Counted from the first letter of the stretch, positions 46,810 through 57,131 are shown. The stretch is DNA of 64,000 nucleotides from Dermabacter sp. p3-SID358 (GCF_025147465.1 NZ_JALXOZ010000004.1:62001-126000), one strand, 5' to 3'. The notes: generated by a model not told the origin, from the letters alone. Made by a program: numbers and translations.

Positions 46810-47324
46810 GGGCGTCCTTTTCTAGACGAGGGACAGGGAGATTCACCTTCAGGCTAGAAACCTCAAGGCCAGCGGAACGGGACTTTGGGCCCGCCGTTGA
46901 TGCGTGCCATTCTACGCCTCTCATCACTTCTGTGGCAGGAACGATTCGCCGTGTTGACCACGCTATTTACGCAATTGAAAACTCGTGAAAAGTTCTGCGA
47001 CTGTTCGGGGTGAGCGCATGCCTTCGCAATGGCGAGTCGCAAGTGTCGATCCGGGGAGCGGCAAGACGGCTGACTTCCTGCGAGCGATTCGCGCTTTCGT
47101 ATGCGATACTTGGGGGCGATGTTTACGTCGACGCATCCGGCGTAAAGGATCCTCCGTTACTCGGGTGTCGCTCCGGCCACGCTTTGGCCGTGACGCAAGG
47201 CACCGGGTGTCGCAGCGCTAAATCAAAGCAGCGCGAAGGGGGAGGTTTATTCGGCTTCCGCCTACGGGCGATGACACATGGCGGCACCAGGATGCGCTGG
47301 GCCGCTCTAGAACGGAGCAGCCAC
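46810..47324. other. Divergent control region between cydA and rne
   Basis: About 515 bp with no supported gene. It must hold the minus-strand cydA promoter (DosR-like box at 46879, TAGCCT at 46851-46856) and the plus-strand rne promoter. For rne the element GATACT at about 47104 could be a -10 box, giving a leader of some 200 bases. The rne frame is open through the leader to 47010, but I see no protein signature there. Confidence 0.55.
46879..46892 (-). promoter_or_regulatory. DosR-like box of the cyd operon
   Basis: The plus strand reads GGGACTTTGGGCCC, 12 of 14 matches to GGGACTWWAGTCCC. A possible -10 element TAGCCT (minus strand, 46856-46851) would put the start of transcription near 46844 and the box centre close to -41.5, a classic activator position. 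Both facts together make a functional site likely, but neither has been tested. Confidence 0.6.
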
Positions 47325-50267
47325 ATGGCTGAAGTGGATCCTCAGAACGAATCCTCAAGTACAGAGGGCGCCGCGCGCCCTCGACGACGAGTCCGGCGCG
47401 TCGCGGGAGCCCCTGCGGGAGCTCCAACGGTGAGTGCCGAGCAGCCGGTGCCGACCTCGACGGCGCACACGAGCGTCGCGTCACAAGCTTCCGCCGTCGT
47501 GAGCGACGCAAAGCCTCTCAACCTACGTGAACGTCGCCTCGCTGCGAAACGTGCAAGCGAACAGGCGAAGGGAACAGAGACCGCTACAGAGCCATCGTCC
47601 GCGACGAGTGGTGTGGACACTCCCACTGAACCAGGCATCGAATCTCCCGAACAGGAGGCAGCCCCGCAGGGATCCGTCGAGAAGACGCCGAGCGAGCCAC
47701 CTCATTCCGACAGCATCGAGGTCGAAAGTGACACCGACGCGCCTGACGAGCTCACCACCGAACCTTTCGATCTCTCGAGCGACCTCAAGGCTCTCGCCGA
47801 TTCCCGCCAGAGCGTCGAGGTAGGCGAGGAGGCGTCGGCCCCCGACATGCTTGACTTTGCTTCCCTCCTGTTTCAAGCCCCCACCCCGACCGCGGAGCTG
47901 AGTGACGAGGCGAGCGAGGCAAATGGCGACGATGCTTCGGGTGACCCGTTCGCCGAAGCTTCCGTGGACATCACCTTCGGGGCGCCTGATCTCGAAGCGG
48001 CACGTCGCGCGGCAATCGAGCGTGCGGAGCGAGAATCGCGCGAAGCAGCACGAACAGAACGCCGCGCGAAGAAACGCGACGCCAACGAGGACACCTCAGA
48101 AGAGAACGCGACCGATTCAAACGGTAGCGACACCGAGAATTCCGGTGATTCCGAGAGTGATGATTCGCAGCGCAGCTCGCGCAGGCGCCGTCGCCGGGGC
48201 GGCCGCGGCCGTAGGGGGCGTGGCGGCAAGAGCGACCAGGACTCAAGTTCGAACGGTAACGACGAGGAGGGTGCGAAGGACTCTTCGGGTGAGCCTTCTC
48301 GTGAGGATGACTCAAGCGAGAACGACGAGGATTCGAGCACCTCGAGCCGCCGACGCCGTCGCCGACGCCGGAGCTCGGGCAGCTCCGATGACCCCCAGCC
48401 GGATGATCCGCCCAACACCGTCGTGAGAGTCCGCGAGGCCCGCGATGAGGTGAAAGCTGTCAAGGGCTCGACTCGTCTCGAGGCGAAGAAGCAGCGCCGC
48501 CGTGAAGGCCGTGAATCCGGAAGGCGCCGCCATTCGATCACCGAGTCGGAGTTCCTTGCCCGCCGCGAGTCCGTGAAACGCACGATGATCGTCCGAGAGC
48601 GCCCGGGTAGAACCCAGATCGTTGTTCTCGAGGACAACATCCTCGTCGAACACTACGTGGCACAGAAGTCTCACACGTCGATGGTGGGCAACGTTTACCT
48701 CGGCAAGGTGCAGAATGTTCTTCCCTCGATGGAGGCAGCATTCGTAGACATCGGTCGCGGCCGCAACGCCGTGCTGTACGCGGGCGAAGTGAACTGGGAT
48801 GCCGCGGGCCTCGAGGGGCAGCCGCGTCGAATTGAGTCGGCGCTCAAGGCCGGTGACCCCGTGCTCGTTCAGGTGACGAAGGATCCGATTGGCCACAAGG
48901 GGGCGCGCCTCACGAGCCAGATCTCGCTTCCAGGGCGCTACCTCGTGTACGTTCCAGGCGGGTCGATGACAGGCATTAGCCGCAAACTTCCGGATAAGGA
49001 ACGTTCGCGCCTCAAGAAAATCCTCAAGTCGATCGTTCCTGCGGATGCCGGCGTGATCGTGCGCACCGCTGCCGAAGGCGCGAGCGAGGAAGAGCTCACG
49101 CGCGACGTCGAGCGCCTCCAGAAGCAGTGGGAAAAGATCGAAAAGGCGAGCGCAAAGGGGAAGGGAGCCCCGACGGCCCTCTCGACAGAACCGGATCTCG
49201 CGATCAAGGTCGTGCGCGACATCTTCAACGAAGACTTCACTTCACTCATCGTCGAAGGCGAGAGCGTTTATAAGGAGCTCCACGAGTACATCAGCGAGGT
49301 CGCGCCCGACCTTCTTGAACGCGTGACGAAGCACGTGGGCGAGAAGGACTCTTTTGCGAAGTACCGTGTGGACGAGCAGCTCATGAAGGCGATGGATCGC
49401 AAGGTCTACCTGCCCTCGGGTGGCTCGCTCGTCATCGACCGCACCGAGGCGATGACCGTGGTCGACGTCAATACGGGGAAGTTCACGGGAACGGGCGGCT
49501 CGCTTGAAGAAACGGTGACGCGCAACAACCTCGAGGCAGCCGAAGAGATCGTGCGCCAGCTTCGCCTCCGCGATATCGGTGGCATCATTGTCGTGGACTT
49601 CATCGACATGGTTCTCGAAGCAAACCGTGATCTCGTGCTTCGCCGTATGATCGAGTGCCTTTCGCGGGACCGCACAAAGCACCAGGTCGCAGAAGTGACG
49701 AGTCTCGGGCTCGTGCAGATGACCCGCAAGCGCGTCGGCGCGGGACTCGTTGAGACCTTCTCCAGCATGTGCGAATCGTGCAACGGTCGTGGCATCCAGA
49801 TTGATCTCGACGGTCAGCATCACCACGAACCACCCGCATTCGAGGATGAGCCTAAGAAGTCACGTCGGCGCTCGAAAAGGTCGAAGAATTCCGAGGGCGA
49901 TTCGAATAGGTCGAAAGGGCGTGACTCAAAGGGTTCTTCCTCCGACGACAAGGCGAACTCGGCGAAGGATGCCGTCCAAGATCTCGTGGATTCGAAAGCG
50001 GCATCGGATGTGCACCGGCTCGAGGAAAACGAAGAATCGCGAGCCCTTGCGAGGGCGACAATCGCCTCGATCGCCGCGGCGAGCACGGGGCACTCGGCTC
50101 CCGAGGTGATGGTTGACGGTCAGGTCATCGCGCCGGTAGAGGGGAAGAAGGCTCCCGGATCGGAAAAAGCGCGCGAGGAATCTGGGAGCCACGAGGCTTC
50201 CAATTCTGTCGCTACTGAGACGGGGGCCACGGCTGTGGATCACAGTGAGGATCCCGGTCGCGAGTGA
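47325..50267 (+). CDS. rne: Ribonuclease E/G
   Basis: A 980-residue endoribonuclease of the RNase E/G family, which starts mRNA decay and matures rRNA. The first 410 residues are low-complexity: acidic stretches (ENDEDSS) alternate with RRRRRRRR-type basic blocks. The S1/catalytic core follows, with FVDIGRGRNAVLYAGEVNW, VVDVNTGKFTGTGGSLEE and GGIIVVDFIDM (metal-binding aspartates). MCESCNGRGIQI carries the zinc-link cysteines. A charged C-terminal tail closes it. ATG 47325 (MAEVDPQNES) follows CGGAG; upstream in-frame starts are poor. rplU follows. Confidence 0.93.
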   Translation: MAEVDPQNESSSTEGAARPRRRVRRVAGAPAGAPTVSAEQPVPTSTAHTSVASQASAVVSDAKPLNLRERRLAAKRASEQAKGTETATEPSSATSGVDTPTEPGIESPEQEAAPQGSVEKTPSEPPHSDSIEVESDTDAPDELTTEPFDLSSDLKALADSRQSVEVGEEASAPDMLDFASLLFQAPTPTAELSDEASEANGDDASGDPFAEASVDITFGAPDLEAARRAAIERAERESREAARTERRAKKRDANEDTSEENATDSNGSDTENSGDSESDDSQRSSRRRRRRGGRGRRGRGGKSDQDSSSNGNDEEGAKDSSGEPSREDDSSENDEDSSTSSRRRRRRRRSSGSSDDPQPDDPPNTVVRVREARDEVKAVKGSTRLEAKKQRRREGRESGRRRHSITESEFLARRESVKRTMIVRERPGRTQIVVLEDNILVEHYVAQKSHTSMVGNVYLGKVQNVLPSMEAAFVDIGRGRNAVLYAGEVNWDAAGLEGQPRRIESALKAGDPVLVQVTKDPIGHKGARLTSQISLPGRYLVYVPGGSMTGISRKLPDKERSRLKKILKSIVPADAGVIVRTAAEGASEEELTRDVERLQKQWEKIEKASAKGKGAPTALSTEPDLAIKVVRDIFNEDFTSLIVEGESVYKELHEYISEVAPDLLERVTKHVGEKDSFAKYRVDEQLMKAMDRKVYLPSGGSLVIDRTEAMTVVDVNTGKFTGTGGSLEETVTRNNLEAAEEIVRQLRLRDIGGIIVVDFIDMVLEANRDLVLRRMIECLSRDRTKHQVAEVTSLGLVQMTRKRVGAGLVETFSSMCESCNGRGIQIDLDGQHHHEPPAFEDEPKKSRRRSKRSKNSEGDSNRSKGRDSKGSSSDDKANSAKDAVQDLVDSKAASDVHRLEENEESRALARATIASIAAASTGHSAPEVMVDGQVIAPVEGKKAPGSEKAREESGSHEASNSVATETGATAVDHSEDPGRE

Positions 50268-50510
50268 CGTGATGAGTTCCACAGCATTCCCGGTTATTTT
50301 CCCAGGTCGTGGCGCCTGCGCCGGTTGAATCTGGAGAAGGTATTTCGTAAGCTATACGTCGGTGCATTTCGTGCCGTAGACTTTTTCCTCCCGCAGCGGT
50401 TCTCGCGGATTCACGCTTGACATCGGTCGCGTGGCCCCGCCCGGTGAACCGCGCGGTTTGAGGAAAAGTACCGAGCAAATTTTGTCAGCAAACGAGAAAA
50501 GAGCAGTGAC

Positions 50511-50819
50511 GTGGTGTACGCAATCGTCCGCGCAGGCGGTCGTCAGGAGAAGGTGTCGGTTGGTGACACCATCGTGATCAACCGCGTGGCCGGCGAGGCG
50601 GGCGACACCGTAGAGTTCGCTCCCGTCCTCCTGGTTGACGGAGACAAGGTGACCTCCGCGAAGGAAGACCTCGAGAAGGTCACCGTGACCGCTGAGAAGA
50701 TCGAGGATTTCCGCGGGTCCAAGGTCCGCATCCTCAAGTTTAAGAACAAGACCGGCTACACAAAGCGCCAGGGCCACCGTCAGGAACTGACTCGGCTCAA
50801 GGTCACGAAGATCGCCTGA
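50511..50819 (+). CDS. rplU: Large ribosomal subunit protein bL21
   Basis: A 102-residue protein MVYAIVRAGGRQEKVSVGDT, ending in the KRQGHRQELTRLKVTKI motif typical of L21. It starts at GTG 50511 and is followed by rpmA after 33 bp. The 243 bp upstream of it, after rne, probably carries its own promoter and leader. Confidence 0.96.
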   Translation: MVYAIVRAGGRQEKVSVGDTIVINRVAGEAGDTVEFAPVLLVDGDKVTSAKEDLEKVTVTAEKIEDFRGSKVRILKFKNKTGYTKRQGHRQELTRLKVTKIA

Positions 50820-50852
50820 GCGATCTCAAACATCGAGAGAAGGTACTGACTC

Positions 50853-51107
50853 ATGGCATCAAAGAAGGGCGTTAGCTCCTCGAAGAACGGCCGCGACTCG
50901 AACGCTCAGCGCCTCGGCGTGAAGCGCTACGCGGGCCAGGAAGTCGGCGCGGGCGAGATCATCGTACGCCAGCGCGGCACTCGCTTCCACCCCGGCCAGG
51001 GCGTTGGCCGTGGCGGCGACGACACGCTTTTCGCTCTTACCGAGGGCGTCGTCGAATTCGCGCGCAAGCGCGACCGTAACGTGGTGAACGTGGTGGCCTC
51101 GGCCTGA
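50853..51107 (+). CDS. rpmA: Large ribosomal subunit protein bL27
   Basis: An 84-residue protein beginning [20 protein letters not shown] with the typical [20 protein letters not shown]. The N-terminus starts directly, without the cleaved extension seen in firmicutes. The gene lies between rplU and obg as in most bacteria, and a stem-loop follows. Confidence 0.96.
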   Translation: MASKKGVSSSKNGRDSNAQRLGVKRYAGQEVGAGEIIVRQRGTRFHPGQGVGRGGDDTLFALTEGVVEFARKRDRNVVNVVASA

Positions 51108-51128
51108 GGTCGGTCCCACTTTCACAGG

Positions 51129-51173
51129 TGAGGCGGGGAAGTGCCCAGCGGGGCCCTTCCCCGCCTCACGTTT
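51129..51173 (+). terminator. Stem-loop terminator after rpmA
   Basis: TGAGGCGGGGAAG (51129-51141) pairs perfectly with CTTCCCCGCCTCA (51156-51168), with a GGGCCC in the loop. Only a short T-run (TTTAA) follows, as is common in actinobacteria. It separates the ribosomal pair from obg. Confidence 0.75.
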
Positions 51174-51256
51174 AACCTCCCTGCACTCCAGAGCGGATCA
51201 GCTTAGGCTGGTGCCAAGAGCGCTCTTCGCGCATCCGCTCGCGTCGAAAGGCCACC

Positions 51257-52795
51257 ATGGCAACCTTCATTGACCGCGCTGTTCTTCACATCACCGGCGG
51301 TGATGGTGGCAATGGCTGCGCCTCGATCAAGCGTGAAAAGTTCAAGCCTCTCGCGGGGCCCGACGGCGCCAACGGGGGCGACGGCGGTAACGTCATCCTC
51401 GAGGTCTCGCGCAATGTCACGACGCTCATGGACTTTCACCACCTCCCTCACCGTCGCGCGGAGTCGGGCGGATTTGGGAAGGGAGACTTTCGCGAGGGGA
51501 CGAAGGGTGCGGACCTTGTACTCAAAGTGCCTGAAGGTACCGTCGTCCGTGACAAAGAGGGGACGTTCCTCGCGGATCTCGTGGGTGAAGGGACACGGTT
51601 TGTCGCGGCACGCGGCGGCAAAGGCGGTCTCGGCAACGCAGCCCTTGCGAGCTCGAAACGCAAGGCGCCGGGCTTCGCTCTTCTTGGCGAGCCGGGTGAG
51701 GAGCGTTCGCTCGTTCTCGAGATGAAGTCGATTGCCGATGTAGCGCTCGTAGGTTTTCCTAGCGCCGGAAAGAGCTCACTCATTGCCGCGATGAGTGCGG
51801 CGCGCCCGAAGATCGCCGACTACCCCTTTACTACGCTCACGCCCAACCTTGGCGTAGTGGAGCAAGAGCAGTTCCGCTTTACAATGGCCGATGTTCCTGG
51901 GCTCATTCCCGGCGCGTCGGAAGGGAAGGGCCTCGGTCTCGACTTCCTCAGGCACATCGAGCGCTGCCACGTGATCGTGCACGTCCTCGATGCCGCAACG
52001 ATGGAAGCTGATCGCAACCCGCTCCACGACCTCGAACTGATCGAGAACGAGCTTCGCACGTATGCCGAGAGGCTCGATAGCGAGTCGAGCAGGCTCGGTT
52101 TGCCGCCGCTCATGGAGCGCCCCACGGTCATCGTGCTCAACAAGGTCGATATGCCTGATGGTTCGGATATGGCGGACATGGTGCGCGAAGAATTGGGCGA
52201 GCGCGGCGTTCCAGTTCTTGAAGTTTCCGCGCTTACGCGTAAAGGCCTTCGCGAACTCGCGCTCACGCTCGGGTCGCTCGTGGAGAAGCAGCGCAAGGAA
52301 ACCCCCGAACTCGAGCGTGAGGACCGCCCCACGATTACTCTCACGCCCGAAGATCACGATTCGAGCGATTTCACGATCACCCCCGAGGAGTTCGAGGGGC
52401 AGCTCGTATACCGCATTCGCGGTGATAAACCCGAGCGATGGGTACGCCAGACGTCATTCGCGAACGATGAGGCTGTGGGGTACCTCGCCGATCGCCTCAA
52501 CCGCCTCGGTATCGAGGACGCACTCTTCAACAAGGGAGCGAAGGCCGGCGACACGGTCGTGATCGGTCCTGGTGAGGATGCGGTTGTGTTTGATTGGGAG
52601 CCGACCATGGTTACGGGGGCTGAATTCCTCGGCCAACGCGGCACAGACGTGCGGCTCGAGGAGCGTACTCGCCCCACGCGCCAAGAAAAGCGCGAGGTGC
52701 GACGCGTTCGCGTCAAAGAGCGCATGGATCGCCTCGGTGCGATGGAGGCAGAGCGTAAGTCGGGCCATTGGGCCGATCCTTCGAAGGACGACTGA
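51257..52795 (+). CDS. obg: GTPase Obg
   Basis: A 512-residue ribosome-associated GTPase. The glycine-rich Obg domain (residues 1-158) includes [20 protein letters not shown]. The G domain shows [16 protein letters not shown] (G1), [20 protein letters not shown] (G3) and LNKVDMPDG (G4). A C-terminal OCT domain follows from about residue 365. Its stop overlaps the proB start as TGATG. Confidence 0.95.
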   Translation: MATFIDRAVLHITGGDGGNGCASIKREKFKPLAGPDGANGGDGGNVILEVSRNVTTLMDFHHLPHRRAESGGFGKGDFREGTKGADLVLKVPEGTVVRDKEGTFLADLVGEGTRFVAARGGKGGLGNAALASSKRKAPGFALLGEPGEERSLVLEMKSIADVALVGFPSAGKSSLIAAMSAARPKIADYPFTTLTPNLGVVEQEQFRFTMADVPGLIPGASEGKGLGLDFLRHIERCHVIVHVLDAATMEADRNPLHDLELIENELRTYAERLDSESSRLGLPPLMERPTVIVLNKVDMPDGSDMADMVREELGERGVPVLEVSALTRKGLRELALTLGSLVEKQRKETPELEREDRPTITLTPEDHDSSDFTITPEEFEGQLVYRIRGDKPERWVRQTSFANDEAVGYLADRLNRLGIEDALFNKGAKAGDTVVIGPGEDAVVFDWEPTMVTGAEFLGQRGTDVRLEERTRPTRQEKREVRRVRVKERMDRLGAMEAERKSGHWADPSKDD

Positions 52796-53967
52796 TGCCC
52801 CGCATCAACAAGGTTCGCATCGGCCACGGCGTTCACGATCCCGCGCGCCTTACTTCGCGAGCATCGCTTTCTTCGGCCCAGCGGATCGTGGTGAAGATCG
52901 GCTCGAGCTCGCTCACCCTTCCCGGGGGAGACCTCAACCGGAATGCGATCTGGGCACTCGCCTCTTCCGTCGCCTCACTTGTGCACGATGGCCGTGAAGT
53001 CGTGATCGTGAGCTCGGGTGCGATAGCGGCGGCGCTACGCCCTATGGGCTTCTCGCAGCGCCCGGAATCGATCACTGATAACCAGGCGCTCGCCTCCGTG
53101 GGGCAGGGCATGTTGATCCGTGAATGGTCGCAGGCCTTTGGAATGAGCAACGTCCACGTGGGCCAGGTGCTCCTCACGGAAGATGACATGGTCCATCCCG
53201 AGAAGTACAGGAACGTGAGAGCATCGCTCAATGCGCTCCTTGCTTCGGGCGCGGTTCCGATCGTCAACGAAAACGATACGGTCGCGACACGCGAGATTCA
53301 CTTCGGGGACAACGACCGACTCGCGAGCCTCGTGGCGCAAGTGACCGGAGCCGATCTTTTGGTTCTGCTTACGGATGTCGACGGTCTGTTCACGCGCCCT
53401 CCCAGGGATCCGGGCGCCGAGCGCATCGCGCTTGTGAAAGATGCGGCGCGACTTCCGGGAGTGGAAATCGGCTCGAGGGGGTCAACCGTCGGAACTGGTG
53501 GGATGGTCACCAAGCTTTCCGCCGCGCATGACGCGACCATCACGGGGACCGCGTGCGTGCTGACCATTCCAGTGCATTTCGATGCCGCGCTTGCCGGCGA
53601 AGATTGCGGCACGTTCTTCCCCGCGCGCATCACGGGACGGCGGCGCTCGCGCCTCATGTGGCTCACCTACGCGAGCCGTGGGGAGGGCACCCTCGTGCTG
53701 GACGACGGCGCTGTGAGGGCGGTTGTGGAGGAGCGGCGCTCGCTTCTGCCTGTGGGCATTACGGGCGTGGAGGGGTCGTTTACGGCCGGCTCGCCCGTGG
53801 ATATCGCTGATTCTCGTGGGTGTGTACGGGCTCGCGGGCTCACATATTTTTCTTCCGACGCCATCTCGCGCATCATGGGGCTCACGTCTGAAGAGATTGC
53901 CGCGCATGAAAGCGACATCGCGGTGCACGCGGTCGTGCATCGTGACGATCTCGTCATCGTGAAATAG
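52795..53967 (+). CDS. proB: Glutamate 5-kinase
   Basis: A 390-residue kinase for the first step of proline synthesis. QRIVVKIGSSSLTLPGGDLN opens the kinase domain, VIVSSGAIAAALRPMGF and VPIVNENDTVATREIHFGDN hold substrate residues, and a C-terminal PUA domain begins near residue 280 (RGEGTLVLDDGAVRAVVEER). I chose ATG 52795 because it overlaps the obg stop; an upstream in-frame start would intrude into obg. Confidence 0.95.
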   Translation: MPRINKVRIGHGVHDPARLTSRASLSSAQRIVVKIGSSSLTLPGGDLNRNAIWALASSVASLVHDGREVVIVSSGAIAAALRPMGFSQRPESITDNQALASVGQGMLIREWSQAFGMSNVHVGQVLLTEDDMVHPEKYRNVRASLNALLASGAVPIVNENDTVATREIHFGDNDRLASLVAQVTGADLLVLLTDVDGLFTRPPRDPGAERIALVKDAARLPGVEIGSRGSTVGTGGMVTKLSAAHDATITGTACVLTIPVHFDAALAGEDCGTFFPARITGRRRSRLMWLTYASRGEGTLVLDDGAVRAVVEERRSLLPVGITGVEGSFTAGSPVDIADSRGCVRARGLTYFSSDAISRIMGLTSEEIAAHESDIAVHAVVHRDDLVIVK

Positions 53968-54005
53968 GGCCTCGTCGCTCTCGTGAGGCGCTGTAAAGTG
54001 TGCTT

Positions 54006-55286
54006 ATGAATGAGAATGTCACGGTAACCGAGGCAGTCCGCGACCGTGCCGCGCGTGCGCAACGCGCCCAGAGGCTGATCGCGCACGAGACCCCCGCCCG
54101 CAAGAATGCTCTTCTTCGCGCAATCGCCGCGCGGCTCGAGGATGATTCCGTGCACATCCTCGAGGCAAACGATCGCGATCTGGCGCGCGCAGACGAGAGC
54201 GGCATCGAACCGGGACTCAGGGATCGCCTTGCCCTCACGAGGGAGCGTGTCGCGGCGATTGCGGGGCAGCTTCGTGCCACTGCAGACCTCGCCGATCCCG
54301 TCGGTGAGGTCGTGCGTGGGGGAGTGCTCGACAACGGGCTTTCGCTCACGGAGGTTCGTGTCCCGCTCGGTGTGATCGGCATGATTTACGAAGCTCGCCC
54401 CAATGTCACAGTTGATGCCGCGGGCCTCGCTCTCAAGTCGGGCAACGCGGTTGTGTTGCGTGGAGGGAGCGCCGCGCTCGAGACGAATCGAGCGCTTGTT
54501 CAGTCGATGAGAAACGCCCTTCAAGCCGAAGGCTTTCCCGAGGATCTCGTGAGTTCGATCGACGAGTTCGAGCGTGAGGGTGCGAGGGCTCTAATGCGAG
54601 CCCGCGGTCTCGTGGACGTGCTAATTCCCCGCGGCGGCGCCGGTCTTATTGCCCAGGTCGTCGAGGAGAGCCTCGTACCAACGATCGAAACGGGCACGGG
54701 CAACACCCACATCTTTGTTGATGAAAGCGCGGATCTTGAACGTGCGATCGACATCGTTGTGAACGCGAAGACCCAGCGTGTGGGGGTGTGCAATGCGCTC
54801 GAGAACCTCCTCGTTCACAAAAGCGTCGCGCACGAGTTTTTGCCTCGTCTTTCGTCCGCACTCGCAGAAAAAGCTGTTGTTCTGCACGCGGAGCCGCGTG
54901 CGTACACGATCCTGCATGGGTGTGAGGCACGTGTGGTCGAAGCCAATGACGAGGATTTCTTCACCGAGTATCTCTCGCTGGATCTTTCGATCAAGGTCGT
55001 CGATGACCTCGAGGAGGCCGTCGACCACATCCGTGAGCATACGAGCGGGCATACCGAGTCGATCCTCACCTCGTCGATTGCGAGCGAGCGGGCTTTCATT
55101 GCCGCGCTCGACTCGGCCGTGATCATGGTCAACGCCTCGACACGTTTCAGTGATGGCGGGGAGTTTGGATTCGGCGCGGAAATTGGCATTTCCACCCAGA
55201 AACTGCACGCGCGCGGGCCCATGGCGCTTCGCGAGCTCACAAGCACGACGTGGATCGTGCGAGGTGAGGGCCACGTACGAGCGTGA
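54006..55286 (+). CDS. proA: Gamma-glutamyl phosphate reductase
   Basis: A 426-residue NADPH-dependent reductase that makes glutamate semialdehyde. VPLGVIGMIYEARPNVTVDA, LKSGNAVVLRGGSAALETNR and QRVGVCNALENLLVHKSVA (with the catalytic cysteine) are clear. ATG 54006 and GTG 54000 are both possible and differ by two residues. It follows proB by 38 bp and completes the first half of proline synthesis. Confidence 0.95.
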   Translation: MNENVTVTEAVRDRAARAQRAQRLIAHETPARKNALLRAIAARLEDDSVHILEANDRDLARADESGIEPGLRDRLALTRERVAAIAGQLRATADLADPVGEVVRGGVLDNGLSLTEVRVPLGVIGMIYEARPNVTVDAAGLALKSGNAVVLRGGSAALETNRALVQSMRNALQAEGFPEDLVSSIDEFEREGARALMRARGLVDVLIPRGGAGLIAQVVEESLVPTIETGTGNTHIFVDESADLERAIDIVVNAKTQRVGVCNALENLLVHKSVAHEFLPRLSSALAEKAVVLHAEPRAYTILHGCEARVVEANDEDFFTEYLSLDLSIKVVDDLEEAVDHIREHTSGHTESILTSSIASERAFIAALDSAVIMVNASTRFSDGGEFGFGAEIGISTQKLHARGPMALRELTSTTWIVRGEGHVRA

Positions 55287-55374
55287 GCTGTGCTGCGTCA
55301 CCCTCGCTCACGGAGCAACTTGTGGAACAATGGCATAGCCCCACGATGGGATGAACGATTGCGAAAGGTCTGGC

Positions 55375-55584
55375 ATGCACGCTGATTTTCTGATCCTCGC
55401 CGAAGAGGCCGCCGCGCACTCTCACGGTCCGCACCCGGCAGTATTCGGGGTTGTGGCTTTTGTGATCCTCATGCTTTTGCTCGTGGTCACCTCGCTCTTT
55501 AGCGGCCTTCACCAGGAACCCTCGTCGAGCGCAAAGACCGTCGCCGAGGTAGAGCGCGAACACCGCCGCGGCGCTTCTCGTTGA
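55375..55584 (+). CDS. Small single-pass membrane protein
   Basis: A 69-residue protein from ATG 55375, preceded by GAAAGG. A histidine-rich start ([12 protein letters not shown]) is followed by a hydrophobic helix ([20 protein letters not shown]) and an acidic-basic tail. This looks like the small proteins found between proA and nadD in actinobacteria. An earlier in-frame ATG at 55351 would add eight residues. The function is unknown. Confidence 0.65.
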   Translation: MHADFLILAEEAAAHSHGPHPAVFGVVAFVILMLLLVVTSLFSGLHQEPSSSAKTVAEVEREHRRGASR

Positions 55585-55594
55585 GAATCATCGT

Positions 55595-56203
55595 ATGAGC
55601 GCAAAGCGCCGAATCGGCGTGATGGGCGGGACCTTTGACCCAATCCATCACGGCCACCTCGTTGCGGCGAGCGAAGTCCAATCGGTCTTCGGTCTCGACC
55701 AGGTGATCTTCGTGCCCACGGGCCGTCCGTGGCAGAAATCGGGCAAGGAGATTTCCGATCCCGAGCACCGCTACCTCATGACCGTCGTCGCAACTGCCGC
55801 GAACCCGAGGTTCACCGTTTCGCGAGTCGATATCGACCGACCGGGCCAGACCTATACGATCGATACGCTTCGAGACCTCCGCGCACAGTATCCTGGCGAT
55901 GACCTTTTCTTCATCACCGGTGCGGATGCTCTCACGAATATCCTTACGTGGAAGGACTACAGCGAAATTTTCGATCTCGCTCACTTCGTGGGTGTGACTC
56001 GGCCCGGCCACGACATCAATACTGATGGTCTTCCGCCAAGCGGAGTCACGCTCATTGAGGTTCCCGCGATGGCGATTTCTTCGACCGACTGTCGCACTCG
56101 CGTCATGCGAGGCGTACCCGTGTGGTATCTCGTTCCCGATGGCGTGGTGCAATACATCAACAAGTACAAGCTCTATCTAGGACGTGAGCATGACGGGCAC
56201 TGA
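55595..56203 (+). CDS. nadD: Nicotinate-nucleotide adenylyltransferase
   Basis: A 202-residue NAD-synthesis enzyme. [20 protein letters not shown] holds the HxGH-type ATP motif, [20 protein letters not shown] binds the nucleotide, and [20 protein letters not shown] closes the fold. It is the anchor gene of the nadD-rsfS block. Confidence 0.95.
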   Translation: MSAKRRIGVMGGTFDPIHHGHLVAASEVQSVFGLDQVIFVPTGRPWQKSGKEISDPEHRYLMTVVATAANPRFTVSRVDIDRPGQTYTIDTLRDLRAQYPGDDLFFITGADALTNILTWKDYSEIFDLAHFVGVTRPGHDINTDGLPPSGVTLIEVPAMAISSTDCRTRVMRGVPVWYLVPDGVVQYINKYKLYLGREHDGH

Positions 56204-57131
56204 GCCGCAGCTTTCCGGGCGTCGTCACGGACGCCGCGCACGAGCGGTGAGCGAGGACGAACAGAACGCGTCGACAACTCGCGGCGTGACGGGTAATCTC
56301 ACGCTTTATGCGCGCCGCACGGCAATGATTCCCCCGCTCGCCGACGATCGACTCCCCGAGCTCAAGCACTATACGGGCAAGCGCGCGAAGCGTGGCGCAA
56401 CAGTGACGGCGCCATCCGCCACTGAGGCGGAGGCGAGCACGGTAACTGTGGAGGAAACTCCCGCCGAAAGCTTTGAGCCCCGCAGTGAGACGGTCGAAGT
56501 CGTTGATCCATTGAGCAGTGATTTTCCCGCGTCGAGCGTCGGATCGAGGAGAGGATCGTGGCCCGGTGCCCTGTTTGGCCGCGACGGAGAAAAATCGGAA
56601 CCCCCGACCGAACCGCAGACGAGCGTTCTAGCTTCAGAGGCGGTAACCGAGAGCGAGCAAAGCGGATCGGGGGAGCGGGGCGTCGAGCACACCGAGCCAG
56701 AACCGCCGGAGGGCACGCAAGCGTCGGCTTGGATTTCCGTGAACGAGAACCCGGACACCGAGGACACGAGCGCGTCTGAGGCTCTTGCTCCCAAGCCTGT
56801 CGATTCGAATCTCGAGCTCGCCCCGGTGTACGAGACGACCGAGGGCGACGACCCGGTTGACGCTTCCGAATGGCTTGAAGTGGGAGATCTTCCCGCCGAT
56901 CAGGCGCCAGAGCCAAAGCCTGCCGCGCGCTTCGAGGGAACCGTGCTCAATAACCCGAGCCGAACGTCCGGCGGAATCGGTATGTGGATCACGTGGTTGA
57001 TCGTCGCGGCCATTGCGATCACGCTCGTGGTTCTGCTCGTGACCGGAGTGATCGGGCCGGGCATCGTGAACGCCCTCGCTGCAACCCCTGAGACTGCCAC
57101 TTTTGACTTTGCCGGAGGACTTGCTTCGTGA
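56190..57131 (+). CDS. Disordered single-pass membrane protein between nadD and rsfS
   Basis: A 313-residue protein (ATG 56190; GTG 56184 is also possible). Residues 1-260 are rich in E, S, T, P and A and look disordered. One hydrophobic helix ([20 protein letters not shown]) near residue 270 is followed by a short tail. The N-terminus is basic ([16 protein letters not shown]). I do not recognise a family. It overlaps nadD, and the rsfS start overlaps its stop, so it is translated with the nadD-rsfS unit. Confidence 0.7.
   Translation: MTGTEPQLSGRRHGRRARAVSEDEQNASTTRGVTGNLTLYARRTAMIPPLADDRLPELKHYTGKRAKRGATVTAPSATEAEASTVTVEETPAESFEPRSETVEVVDPLSSDFPASSVGSRRGSWPGALFGRDGEKSEPPTEPQTSVLASEAVTESEQSGSGERGVEHTEPEPPEGTQASAWISVNENPDTEDTSASEALAPKPVDSNLELAPVYETTEGDDPVDASEWLEVGDLPADQAPEPKPAARFEGTVLNNPSRTSGGIGMWITWLIVAAIAITLVVLLVTGVIGPGIVNALAATPETATFDFAGGLAS

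Noticed and set aside
47010..47324. Upstream extension of the RNase E frame by 105 residues
   Set aside because: No RNase E family similarity and no ribosome site; treated as leader.
48170..48400. Repetitive arginine- and serine-coding stretches as possible DNA repeats or CRISPR
   Set aside because: They are codon runs within the RNase E N-terminus; no regular spacing, no repeats with spacers anywhere in the window.
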